Below are positions 40,158 through 50,307 of a stretch of DNA of 64,000 nucleotides, in pieces. Every line of letters begins with the position of its first letter. The first letter of the stretch is position 1. The notes below the pieces were generated by a model. The model did no database searches and was not told the origin of the DNA. It saw only the letters and a list, made by a program, of their open reading frames with translations. The position numbers and the translations under genes were made by a program. This DNA comes from Parietichytrium sp. I65-24A (lineage: Eukaryota > Sar > Bigyra > Thraustochytrida > Thraustochytriidae): contig BLSF01000075.1 of the NCBI GenBank assembly GCA_012862575.1, positions 115,370 through 179,369 on the forward strand, written 5' to 3'.

Positions 40158-42959
40158 ATGATGCGTGCGTACGTGCAGCTCATGAGCAGCATCGAGGCCA
40201 AGCTCGCAAATTGGACCGCGAGCCTGTCGGTCGCTTCTGTTCGCCATCCACTTCGCACCATCGCCATCTTTATTGCAATTTGTGCAGCTTGCATGAGCGG
40301 TCTGCTACAAGTCGAAATTGTGACAGACGGAAGAAAGCTTTGGGTCGATCAGCACTCGCAGGTGTTTTACGACTTGGAATACGTTGAAAGCACATTTGAG
40401 CCAGTCTCGAGACCCAGTTACATAATTTTCACGGCAAAAGACTCGAGCTCAAACGTGCTGACAAGAGAGGCAATTTCGGAGGCATTTGATATTCACGAGG
40501 AACTCGTCGCGCTTAAGACTGACTCGAATGCAACCCTGAAGGATCTGTGCCAAAAGATCCCAGGTACAGAGACTTGTGCAATCGGGGGGGTTTTGGGGTT
40601 CTGGGGGTTCAATAAAACTGCGTTTGAGCTTGCCTGCGCAACAGACAATGACGTATCTGAGCAGTGCTCGGCCACCTTATTTCCAAATGGAGCCAAAGTG
40701 ATCCCGAGCAATTGGTTCGGTGGCTTTCAACTCAATGACGACGGTACAAAGGCGGCTGCAACCGCATCTTTGCTATTGTACTCCTTGAATGGTGCAGTGG
40801 GAGACTTGGCTCAAGCTAATTTGGACTGGGAGGAAATGTTCCTCGAAGTGGGCCTCAAGGAACGTGAATACATCAATGTATACGTGAAGGCGGAGCGGAG
40901 CATCGACGACGAGCTGGAGAAAGCTGTTGGGGGAGACATTTTCCTCATGGCGGTGGCATATGCAATGATGATTATCTTTGCGAGCTTTACTCTCGGCAAG
41001 CCCTTCTCTGCCCTGGAGGGTCGGGCGGCTCTATCGTTGGCAGAAGTGATTATGATCTTGTTTTGCGTGGGGGCCGCATATGGTGTTGCAGGTTACGTTG
41101 GAGTTCCCTTCACAAGCCTCACGCAGATCCTTCCTTTTATCCTTGTCGGCGTCGGGATTGATAATTCGTACGGTAAGTGTTTCAAAGCACTGGCGCGACT
41201 TGTCCAGATTCGTAGCTCCACTAACACCTTGCGGATCGATTTTCTTCTTCTTCTCTTTGGAAATTACAGTCGTAGCCGGGGCATTTGACCAAACGGACTC
41301 TTCTTTGCCTTTTGAGGAAAGAATGCACGAGGCGATTCATCACGCAGGCATGTCAATCACTGTAACGAGCTTGACAGACTTTTGCGCTTTCATACTAGCC
41401 TCCACCACTGCTTTGCCATCCATTCAGTGGTTTGGACAGTATGCGTGCTTTGCGGCTCTTTTCCTCTGGATAGCCCATTTGACTGTCTTTCCAGCACTGC
41501 TTGCTGTTGACTATAGGAGGCAAGAGCTGCGCAGAGTTGACTTTGCTTGCTGCATTTCAGTATCAGGAGACTCGAACAAGAAGAATGCGGCGGACTCCGA
41601 AAGCGGTCTGTCGGCGTTTTTCCGAAGCACTTACTCGCCCATTATTCTTCATCCCGCCGTGAAGGTTCTTGTGATTGTCGTGTTCCTCACAGCTACATGT
41701 CTTGGCAGTTGGCAGCTGTCCGGAATATCCACTGATTTTGATTTGCGGGAAATCGCGCCAGACGACAGTTATCTGCAAGACACGTTCAACATTCTTAAGC
41801 AACAATTTGGTGGCTCAAGTAGCGCTCTGCCAACTGCTCTCTATGCGCACGATGTTGACTTTGAAAGCGAATCCGTTCAAACGGAGTTTCGAAGACTAAG
41901 CGAGGAGCTTCTGAATCTTTCGACTATCGACCAAGACAAGGGTAAAATCGACTGGACAGTACCTTTTTCCAGCTGGGCAGCAGCCAACGCAAAGTACAAC
42001 AGCTCACTAGGTGGCGAAAACAACCAATTCGTAGTGGGCGCATCCTTCACAGCTGCTTTGCTGGAGTGGTTGCAGCTGACGGAGTCGATGACCTACCGAA
42101 AAGATGTTGTGCTCGACGAGAACAACACGAAACTTGTAGCTTGCAGGGTGTGGGCATATCACTATCCCGTGGAGGGCTCCAAAGCAAGTATCGAGCAATT
42201 TGAAACCTCGCAGGCGCTACGAGAAACGAGCTCCCTCAAAGACCACGTCTTTGTAAGCTCAGGAGAAGCTTACTTGTTTTATCACGAGTTTTCCATTATC
42301 ATCCCAGTCACGGTATCGAGCATCTCCTCTTCTCTCGGTGCAGTAGTGGTGATCTGCATGGTTCTCTTAATCCATCCAATGAGCATCATTATCACTGTCG
42401 GAACACTCGCCATGATTTTTTTGACGCTTGCAGGATCACTTCCCGGTGTTTGGGAGCTGTCGTTAAATTCGGTGTCCATGGTGAACCTACTTATGGCGAT
42501 CGGTTTGGTAAGTTTTATATTTTCTCTGCCAGAGTGTCGGCCGCTTGCCCCAAAACTAACTCTGATGGTTTGTGTTTGGTCTTGCCACCTGATGTGCAGG
42601 TCGTTGACTTCACTGCTCATATTGTGCACACATTTGGAACACAGCCTTCCACATTATCAAAGAATGAGAAGGTAACTAGAACCCTTGCGAATATCGGTCC
42701 GGCTGTGCTGCTCGGCATCTCAACAACTTTTCTTGGCGTCGTGCCTCTCGCGTTTGCATCCAGCCAAGTTTTTCGCGTTTTTTTCAAGATGTTTCTCTCA
42801 ATTGTTGTTATTGGAGGCACGTTTGGACTCTGCTTCGTTCCCGTCGTCTTGTCCATTGTTGGGCCAACTGTTGACCGCGCCACCCATCACGACGCCAAGA
42901 TCAGACCGAGTGTCATCTCCCAAGAGCACGAGAAAAACGCACAAGTGCAACAACATTGA
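40158..42959 (+). CDS. Patched/NPC1-type RND permease with two introns
   Basis: Three exons: 40158-41172, 41270-42507 and 42600-42959. Introns are 97 bases (phase 1) and 92 bases (phase 0), both GTAAGT...AG. The product is 870 residues. A first helix (IAIFIAICAACMSGLL) precedes a large extracellular loop with Cys pairs, then a sterol-sensing-domain-like block of helices with ILPFILVGVGIDNSY (the GxxxDN motif of NPC1 relatives). After a second loop comes the second helix block, with the splice-joined LVVDFTAHIVHTF motif. Both motifs hold the intramembrane Asp used for proton coupling in RND pumps. Both introns sit just after or within these motifs. It lacks the NPC1 N-terminal sterol-binding domain, so it is closer to Patched-domain-containing proteins. 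Likely exports a lipid or sterol; the membrane is unknown. Confidence 0.88.
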
Positions 42960-43413
42960 TGTCTTTAGAAGAATTTTGTTCTGCATGTCATGAAGAATAG
43001 TAAGACAATGTATTTTGAGTTTGTTTTACTCTTTCTTGTTTGATGGGTAGACAGACACAAACACACGTGAAATGCAAGACGAATCGAGGCTACATACAAA
43101 CCGCCTTTTAGAGAAAAGAGATATATTTTTTTTCATTTGTAATAAAATTTGCACTTAGTACAACGTGCCAGAGACCTATATTCATGTGAAACTGGGAAGT
43201 CTTGAGGATCTCAAATATAAGCAAAAACAAAACAAAGCCTGGCTATGCGGTGCAGTGCTGTGCTGTGCTGTGCACGGACGCCACAGCACTCGGCCGAGGG
43301 TTTGTCAGAAAAGTAAAAAAACAGTAGAAACGCTTCACAGTCCCACAGGAGGAAATGGCTCAAGTCCGGAACAGACTTTTCAACGCCTCCAGCCAAGACC
43401 TGTGCCGCGATGT
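42960..43413. other. Convergent 3' spacer
   Basis: AT-rich 3' flank of the permease gene, a short gtgctgtgctgtgctgtgc tract near 43255-43272, and no gene. Confidence 0.5.
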
Positions 43414-44187
43414 TTAGCATTCGGCAGCTATAATGTCTTCGTCTCCGTCTTCATCCTCAACGGCAGCTTCTTGGGCAGCACTGCCGCCAACGCAGCAGCA
43501 GCAAACTGTGCTCGCAATGGTCCAGCACCATCCGTCTTTGGTCTCAGGTGTCTGTGGCTTGTCTTCCTGCGTATCATGTGGGAAAATATCGGAAATTGTT
43601 TTGATTTGTGGAGGGGCCGCGACCTGCTGCGCATACTCGTCCGAAAGCTTTCGCATATCGTGTCTCCGTTCCAAAAAGTGCGCTCGGCGCTCTCCGACTG
43701 CTGGACTTACCAAGGGGGACTGATATGTAGGACTTCCGAGCTGAATCCGATCGATTGCCAAATTCCTTACCTTCGAGATTGGGTCTATTCTGACGCTCAG
43801 CTGCGGCTGGAGCTGCACATCCGGAGTGGATGCTGCAAATTGAACGTGCTTTCGCCCTGAGTTTGCGCTCATGGTTAGATCTGCCTCGAAAGGTTGGAAC
43901 CCTTCGTCGACTTCGTCCCCCTCGTCGCTTTCGTCGCTTTCAACGTCGACTCTGAGGATCGGCTTGAGTTCACCTGGGGGTTCTTCCTCTGACTCTTGTG
44001 GTTCCTCGCGATGTGGTTTGATGACCGAGCTCTTGCGACCTGGTTGCTGTATCTTTTGGGTGCCTGCAGGGAGTGCTTTCGAGCTGAGATCCGGCACCGG
44101 ATCGTCGTCGAAGCGCTGATTGAATGTTTGAGAGGTAGAAATACAGACCGGGGGATCCCAGTCGGTATTGTACGTCTGCATTGACAT
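43414..44187 (-). CDS. Low-complexity acidic protein with Cys cluster
   Basis: 257 residues from the ATG at 44187 (a second ATG lies at 44181). No domain recognised. Mostly polar and disordered, with acidic runs (ESDESDEGDEVDE). Two features stand out: a C-terminal CCCC cluster beside a small hydrophobic patch (ASTVCCCCVGG), a typical palmitoylation site, and KHVQF preceded by Arg, which fits the [RK]xVxF docking motif for protein phosphatase 1. It could be a membrane-tethered regulatory subunit or scaffold. That is inference from short motifs, which often occur by chance. Confidence 0.5.
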   Translation of the reverse strand: MSMQTYNTDWDPPVCISTSQTFNQRFDDDPVPDLSSKALPAGTQKIQQPGRKSSVIKPHREEPQESEEEPPGELKPILRVDVESDESDEGDEVDEGFQPFEADLTMSANSGRKHVQFAASTPDVQLQPQLSVRIDPISKVRNLAIDRIQLGSPTYQSPLVSPAVGERRAHFLERRHDMRKLSDEYAQQVAAPPQIKTISDIFPHDTQEDKPQTPETKDGWCWTIASTVCCCCVGGSAAQEAAVEDEDGDEDIIAAEC

Positions 44188-46048
44188 TGTGGTGGATTCC
44201 TACCTCAGACTCCAAAGAATTCTTGCGCTCCAAGTTTCAACTGATACAATTGTTTCCTCACAGGGCAGCCATTCAAGCGGAAGATAGCGATATCGGGATC
44301 GGGAATTCGTGTTCCCTCTTCTCCTCAGCCTCGGTCCTCTTGCCTCTGTGCCTAGGTACACAATCTATCTTCTTGGTCCACCTTCTGTTCCGCACACGCC
44401 TCTGAGAATAGTAAGCAAATGCCTACAGTTCTGCGCTTGTGCCACCTCTCTGTTTGGTCTTTGTCGCACCCCGTGCTAATCTTGCTTCCTTGGGGGCCAA
44501 ACACTCGTCAACCTACCTTCCTGCTTTTGCCCCTGTGTTGGACCACGGGAGCAATCAATTGGCCACTGCCGAGAATCTTCCCGTAACCAAGTTAGCGCTG
44601 CCTAGCCCCGGCGCTTCGTGACTGTCGTCGGCCTAGGCGAAGGAAGCAAGCGACAAGGGAGACCCTGTGCATATCACAGTGTGGGCTGGCTTTTGCCTCG
44701 GTTGAGGAGGACAGTTGGTTTTCTTCCTGCCTCTCGGTTGTCCGGTTTCGAACTATGCAACCGGTGTTCTTTCGGGCCACTGATCTGCCCTCCCACAAAC
44801 CCACTACCTGGTAAAGACGACTATCTGCGGTTACTTCCACCGCATGTGTCGGAAACACCAACCCGTGCATGGCCGCAAAGGTGTTAGGTGCTATCGCTCA
44901 TAATGCAAGCACCGGATACGGACGCGGATCTGACAGTGAAATCCTCCTTACTTGTGACTATGAATTTTAAGTCACGATAGACGCGTCGCGAAAGCCAAAA
45001 ACTTCACCTCCATTCAAAAATAAAGAATTGAACTACATGCCTTTTTTTTCTTCCACGTCGTTCCCTATTCACCAATTTGAGCACCGGCTTGGCATCATCG
45101 TCGCGGAGCATCACAGAGCATCACAGACTGTCTCATACACCCACCACCGATGAGCCGCCCTCAGAGATGGCAAAAGGTGGGCGATGGAGCATATCGGACT
45201 CTCTACATCCCAGATCCTTTTTGTTCTTTTGTAAACCCCCTCCCTCTCCATGCCGACCCCAGCTCCGACAAGGAAACCTCGCAAGGTACACAACTAATTG
45301 CGGCATTAACGGTGCGCATATCTCCAACGAGCAAGTCTTTCGTGCAACTAATCACCCCCCGCCGCCGCCTGCCCCCCGCGGTATACGCTCTGTGGCCTGA
45401 CTCTTAGCGGTAGAGTGGGCAGAAGGCACGTCCTCCAGGCCCTTTTTCTCCGATTGACCCGGAGAAGTAGGGAAGATTTCTTTTGTACACCCCTGTGTTT
45501 TACACATTAATGCTAGCAATAGCTGTGTGCAGAAGGAGGAGCATGTAGGCGAAGTGTAATATCGTCGGGAAATATGACTTTTTTTCCGATGACCGGTAAC
45601 GGTAACTGTGCTGATGCAGCTGGGGACGAGGGGTTGTGGGAACTGTTAAGTTTATAGTGGTCTTGGTATTGCAGAGGAGGGCGACCGATGTGGTGGAAGG
45701 GAGAATGGGTGTAAAGGAGGTTTTGTTTTGAATTGATTGCTTCAACACGTTTGACCGACGTGGGCCGAATGGCTCGCTTTAGAGTTCAGAAGAATTCAAA
45801 GTTTTCAGAATTCAGAAATTCAGAAGAATATTGTTGATTGATTGATAGGTGAGGTTGAAGGCGAGGGAATAGTTCGCGATCATTATCTCTGAACTGTCTA
45901 ATTACCGGTACCACTCTCGAAAGAACAAAGGAAGGAAGAATGTCCTCTAGTTTTAACTGTGCGGAGGATAATGAGGCAGGCCAGCATGAATTCTGAAAAT
46001 TTTTGTAGATTCATTATATTTTAAAAAAGAAAAAAGGAAAGACATTGT
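44188..46048. other. 1.9-kb intergenic region
   Basis: No gene seen. Contains agaattca/cagaattca words at about 45785-45830. 45990-46048 is the AT-rich 3' flank of the ArgD-ArgJ gene. Confidence 0.5.
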
Positions 46049-48949
46049 CTAAGAGCGGTACCCGGCATTGACGTCAACATAGGTGTGGGTCAAGTCGCTT
46101 CCAAAGACCGTGCTGGAATTTCCATACTTGATCTTCGATGGGCCTTGGAGGTTGATGGTGATGTCCACGGTTTTGTAGTGCTCTGGAAAATGTACGCCAA
46201 CTCCTAGCTCGGACTCTTTCAGGTACTTTGTCAAAGCCACTTCTTTCTTGTCATCGATGCAAAATTCGCCATTCTCGAAAACAACTTGATCGCCGACAAT
46301 GATTTGGCACTTTTGGGACACGATAGAAGCCCAGGCAGGATTGTGCTTGCCAACATAACTTCCAACAGCTGCGATGATTCGCCCAACATTTGCGTCGTTT
46401 CCGGCAATTGCAGTTTTCACCAATGGCGAGTTGACGACCGCTTTGGCGATGCCGTGAGCAAGATCATCTGTTGGCGCACTGTTCACCTTGCATCGGATGA
46501 CATGCTGTGTGCCCTCTCCGTTGCGGACGACATCTTGAGCAAGCTCTTTGCAAATGATTGACAGCGCCTCCGTGACGACGGATTCCTCGAGGCCGAGCGG
46601 CAATGCCGGCATCTTTTGGCTAGAAAGTAGCAGAATTGTGTCTGACGTTGACTGGTCGCTGTCCACAGAGATTCTGTTGAATGAGCCTTCGGCATTCACA
46701 GCTTTGCGAAGGCATTTGTCCAACACCTTTGCTGTACAGTACACAAAAACAGGAAAAAAAACCCTTGTCAGTGAGCGCTCTCTCTCCCCCAACCTCTTGT
46801 GGCCAAACACATACACATACACACACCTCCCATCAACAGCAAAGCAGCAAATGTTATAGACGATATAAAAAACCAACTTACCATCAGCAGTTATGTCTGT
46901 CATGATGTACACAAGCATCGTAGCCATGTTTGGCTCGATCATGCCTGCACCTTTAGCAATGCCCGTGAATCGTCCATACTCATTTCCGTTCTCATCCCTG
47001 ATCACACAGGAGCGCGCCTTTGGAAAAGTGTCCGTGGTCATGATTGCCTTAGCCGCAGGCAAAGCTGAGTCGGATTGCAACGTGTCCACAGCTGACGGTA
47101 AAGCTGAAAGAATCGCATCTACTGGAAGACGCCACCCAATCACTCCGGTAGAAGACGGGATTACCGCGGAGGCCTCGCCGGTATTAAGCAGCGAGCTCAC
47201 GGCATTGCAAATGCGTTCCGCGTCTTGGACCCCGGAGCCCTTGGGATGAACGTTTGAGATCTTGTTGTTGATGACAACCGCTGAAATTGGCGAGTTCTTG
47301 GAAACAATGTTTCGGCCAACCTTAACCGGGGCACCGGGGAACGCGTTGCTAGTGAACATGGCGGCGTACTTGTCGGTTGGGGCGTCCGGGACAATTAAGG
47401 TGAGCTTCATTTTTGCAGGCTTGGAGGTGGGCGTCTTTGGCAGCTCCTCCGGGAAGAACTCAAGTGAAGTCGTTCCCACTTTGAATCCGAGAGGGAGCTT
47501 GGTGTGCTCAGCACTAACAAGTTTTTGCTCAAACTCCTCAGTAGATGTCGAGGCAAGCGAGTCAGAAATTGTCTCCACCAAAAGTTTTGTGGAAGGCGCA
47601 GCCGAACTAGCGGTCGAGCTTGCGCTAGAAGTCGCGGTCGGTACGTGCAGGCTGATAGCTTCTTCAAGCACCTTCATGCACTCGGTAATCTCATCCTTGG
47701 TAATCACAAGTGGAGGGCAGAGACGGATCACGGACCCATCATCACCGGCGCTGATGACAAACACGCCGTTGTTTACACAGTGGGCGATTACCTGAGAGAC
47801 GTAAGGTCCAGGGAGCTGCAGGCCAGCGTATAGCGCAGAGTCGCCGAGCGGGCGGCGAACCTTAAGAATTTTGTCAGGCATCTTCTCTTTCATGGCGTCC
47901 AAGATCTTGATGAGGTGCGCCCCGCTATCCTTGACCATGTCGAGAAATCCAGGCGAAGTTAGTTTGTCAAGCACGACTCCGGCAGCTCTCGTCACGATTG
48001 GGTTGGATGCGAATGTGGACCCATGAGTCCCCAACCAAGCGGCTTCGGGGACCTTCGAGACCATAGCTTCGCTCAGCATGATAGCTCCGATAGGAAGGCC
48101 GTTTGCGAGAGGCTTTGCCATGGTGACCGCATCTGGAATGACTCCATACTCTTCGTATGCCCAGAGTCTGCCATTACCGTGGCGGCCGAGCCCGATTTGA
48201 ACCTCATCAAAAATGAGCATGCAGCCGTTCTCAGTGCACAGTTCGCGGGCCCGAGACATAAACTCGCGGGTCGCTGGGTTGATACCACCTTCGCCCTGTA
48301 CCGGTTCCATGATGACCGCCACAACATCGGGCCCGATGGAAGACTCCAGGGCCTCGATGTCGTTGTAGTCGACGTGGCTGACGCGCGGAATGAGCATCGG
48401 GGCGAAAGGCTCGCGAATCGCGGGTTTGTAGGTGAGTGAGAGCGCACCCAGACTGCGGCCATGAAAGGACTTTTTAAAGGCGATGAACCTGTTCCGGGAG
48501 CCCTGTCCGAGGGCATTCTGGTACACCTTGGCAAATTTAATGGCACCTTCGGTCGCCTCAGTTCCAGAGTTGCAAAAGAACACCTTGCTCATCCCCGGCG
48601 AGTTGGTAATGAGCTTCTCAGCCAGGGAGAGATACGGCGTGGTGTGATAGTAATTCGACGCATGTGCGAGCTTGCCCGCCTGGTCCCTCACCGCTTCGAT
48701 CCACTCCTTATCGCAGTGCCCGAGCACCGTCACCGCGATACCGGACGCGAAGTCCGTGTACTTGTTCCCATTCGCGTCGAACAAAGTGCACTTCTCCCCG
48801 CGCTCCAGCAGCAGCCCTTCTTTCGTGCGCAGACCGCCTTTCCCGTACGTTGGCATCACGTACTTCTTCTCCAGATCCTCCGGGCTCAATGTCGCCAGCC
48901 ACCGTCTGCCCAACACTACGCCCGCTGTCTTCCTGCGCGCCCCCAACAT
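46049..48949 (-). CDS. Acetylornithine aminotransferase-ornithine acetyltransferase fusion (ArgD-ArgJ), mitochondrial
   Basis: The ATG at 48949 opens a presequence (MLGARRKTAGVVLGRRWLATLS). Residues about 25-455 are a class III PLP aminotransferase of ArgD type: CNSGTEAT (127-133), FDEVQIGLG, and Lys279 in TMAKPLANG as the likely PLP lysine. After a Ser/Thr/Ala linker (~455-485) comes an ArgJ domain, with MTTDTFPKAR, KGAGMIEPNMATML and, after splicing, SFNRISVDSDQSTSDT. Thr677 of ATML is the expected self-cleavage nucleophile. An intron at 46881-46732 (150 bases, GTAAGT...CAG) is a multiple of three without an in-frame stop; removing it restores the ArgJ sequence and gives 916 residues. The two halves catalyse consecutive steps: N-acetylglutamate semialdehyde to N-acetylornithine, then acetyl transfer to glutamate giving ornithine. 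Confidence 0.93.
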   Translation of the reverse strand: MLGARRKTAGVVLGRRWLATLSPEDLEKKYVMPTYGKGGLRTKEGLLLERGEKCTLFDANGNKYTDFASGIAVTVLGHCDKEWIEAVRDQAGKLAHASNYYHTTPYLSLAEKLITNSPGMSKVFFCNSGTEATEGAIKFAKVYQNALGQGSRNRFIAFKKSFHGRSLGALSLTYKPAIREPFAPMLIPRVSHVDYNDIEALESSIGPDVVAVIMEPVQGEGGINPATREFMSRARELCTENGCMLIFDEVQIGLGRHGNGRLWAYEEYGVIPDAVTMAKPLANGLPIGAIMLSEAMVSKVPEAAWLGTHGSTFASNPIVTRAAGVVLDKLTSPGFLDMVKDSGAHLIKILDAMKEKMPDKILKVRRPLGDSALYAGLQLPGPYVSQVIAHCVNNGVFVISAGDDGSVIRLCPPLVITKDEITECMKVLEEAISLHVPTATSSASSTASSAAPSTKLLVETISDSLASTSTEEFEQKLVSAEHTKLPLGFKVGTTSLEFFPEELPKTPTSKPAKMKLTLIVPDAPTDKYAAMFTSNAFPGAPVKVGRNIVSKNSPISAVVINNKISNVHPKGSGVQDAERICNAVSSLLNTGEASAVIPSSTGVIGWRLPVDAILSALPSAVDTLQSDSALPAAKAIMTTDTFPKARSCVIRDENGNEYGRFTGIAKGAGMIEPNMATMLVYIMTDITADGKLVFYIVYNICCFAVDGRCVYVYVFGHKRLGERERSLTRVFFPVFVYCTAKVLDKCLRKAVNAEGSFNRISVDSDQSTSDTILLLSSQKMPALPLGLEESVVTEALSIICKELAQDVVRNGEGTQHVIRCKVNSAPTDDLAHGIAKAVVNSPLVKTAIAGNDANVGRIIAAVGSYVGKHNPAWASIVSQKCQIIVGDQVVFENGEFCIDDKKEVALTKYLKESELGVGVHFPEHYKTVDITINLQGPSKIKYGNSSTVFGSDLTHTYVDVNAGYRS

Positions 48950-49048
48950 CCTTCCCTTTCCCAGATGCCCCTTCCTCCTCCTCTTCCCCACACCTGGCTC
49001 CCCACAGTTCTCCCACAGTTCTCCCGCTGCTCTCTCTCTCTCTACCTT

Positions 49049-49082
<34 letters not shown>

Positions 49083-50307
49083 TGCTGTTACTTTAGTTAC
49101 TTTGCACCTAAGGAGACCTATGGTGGCGGGTAGCAGTGGACGGCGGACTAGGTGTTTGGCGTAGGAAGAGGTAGCGGAGTGTGCGGTGCAGGGTTGTGGT
49201 GGAAAGGGTAGCGACTGCGGTAAGAGGTGGATGTGGCAATTGCGAAAGAGAATGGATACTGAGACTGGGATTATCGTCGTCTGCTGCAAGGAAGACTTTT
49301 ACAAAATACGTAAATATGCGGTGGCCGGAAGGCTCTCTGCGAAAAGCCAGATACTGAGTTGACCTATAAACTAGATAGAGTTGCTCGTTTTGGTCATTTC
49401 ATTTTCGAATGAGCAGCTACTGTTGGAACGTCCATAGTGAAGATCATTGAAGATCCATCCCCCCGTCTGTCGGTATGTCCAGTCCTATGAACGCTTAGAT
49501 AGCCCTTAGTATTCCTCCCACCACATGTATAGTTGTATAGTAGCTGAAATTCTGAAGAACCGGCATCTCGTGTTGGTTCCACGGACGGGAACCCGTTTCA
49601 ACGGACCTTTCCAAATTCTTTTTATTTCGATGATTTCGATGATACTGATGATACCTAAGTTTTTTTCAAAATTGAAAAATATAAAATGATAAAAGTAGCA
49701 ATGAGAAGATGAAAGGACACGCAAGTGCAGTCTGCAAAAAAGTGGAAGAAAGGGCATTTTCTTTCGAGAGCAAAGGTAGCAAGCCACGTCGTGGCGACCG
49801 AGAATGAACTGACAACATCGGTACTCGACTCGGACGTGTTGCAGATAAGATAGCCCAAAGCAGTTCATGCACAAATTGGTACTCTGCAAAAGCCCAAGAT
49901 AGCGCGAGGGAAAAGTTGGCCATTTTATTTGTCATCTGCAAGAAGGCTTTGCTGGCTTGTGCGGGAAGGCGGGCAGCAAGGGTCGAGACGTGTGGTGAAG
50001 GACGTGCTCAACTTGCTCTCGAAGGTGGAGATGCCGTAAGTTTTAAAGTCAAGCGGTGGATGGAAGTCGTCCGGTTTGTGCATGTGTGTCTTTTCTGACT
50101 TGAGTTTTGTGCGGCTGGGTGGCGTCAAGTTTCCAAATCCAGTTCAGCGGGATCGACGCGAAATGTGGCGCACAGGAAGATGGGGTAGCGCAGGTGAGGA
50201 GCAGAACTACGTTCGTGGCAAGAACGTCCACGGAGGACTCTCGCCAGAGCACTCGGAGCTGTGGCCGCGACGCAGTCATCAATAAGCCTTACCAGCCTCT
50301 GGGATCC
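48950..50307. other. Divergent intergenic region, possible upstream exon
   Basis: Starts with pyrimidine-rich DNA on the plus strand, including a (tctctc)n/(tatc)n tract at about 49024-49084 just upstream of the ArgD-ArgJ start. Near 49860-50035 one plus-strand frame reads like protein (VVKDVLNLLSKVEM) and ends at a GTAAGT donor (50036). A phase-compatible acceptor at 50147 would join it to the frame of the next gene through a 112-base intron. I found no ATG for it, so it is only a candidate. Confidence 0.4.

Noticed and set aside
43165-43860. 231-codon plus-strand frame
   Set aside because: Largely antisense to the acidic Cys-cluster gene and starts in 3' spacer DNA.
46732-46881. 50-residue insertion as a genuine part of the ArgJ domain
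   Set aside because: Consensus splice sites flank it, its composition is unlike the domain, and the spliced junction restores the family sequence.
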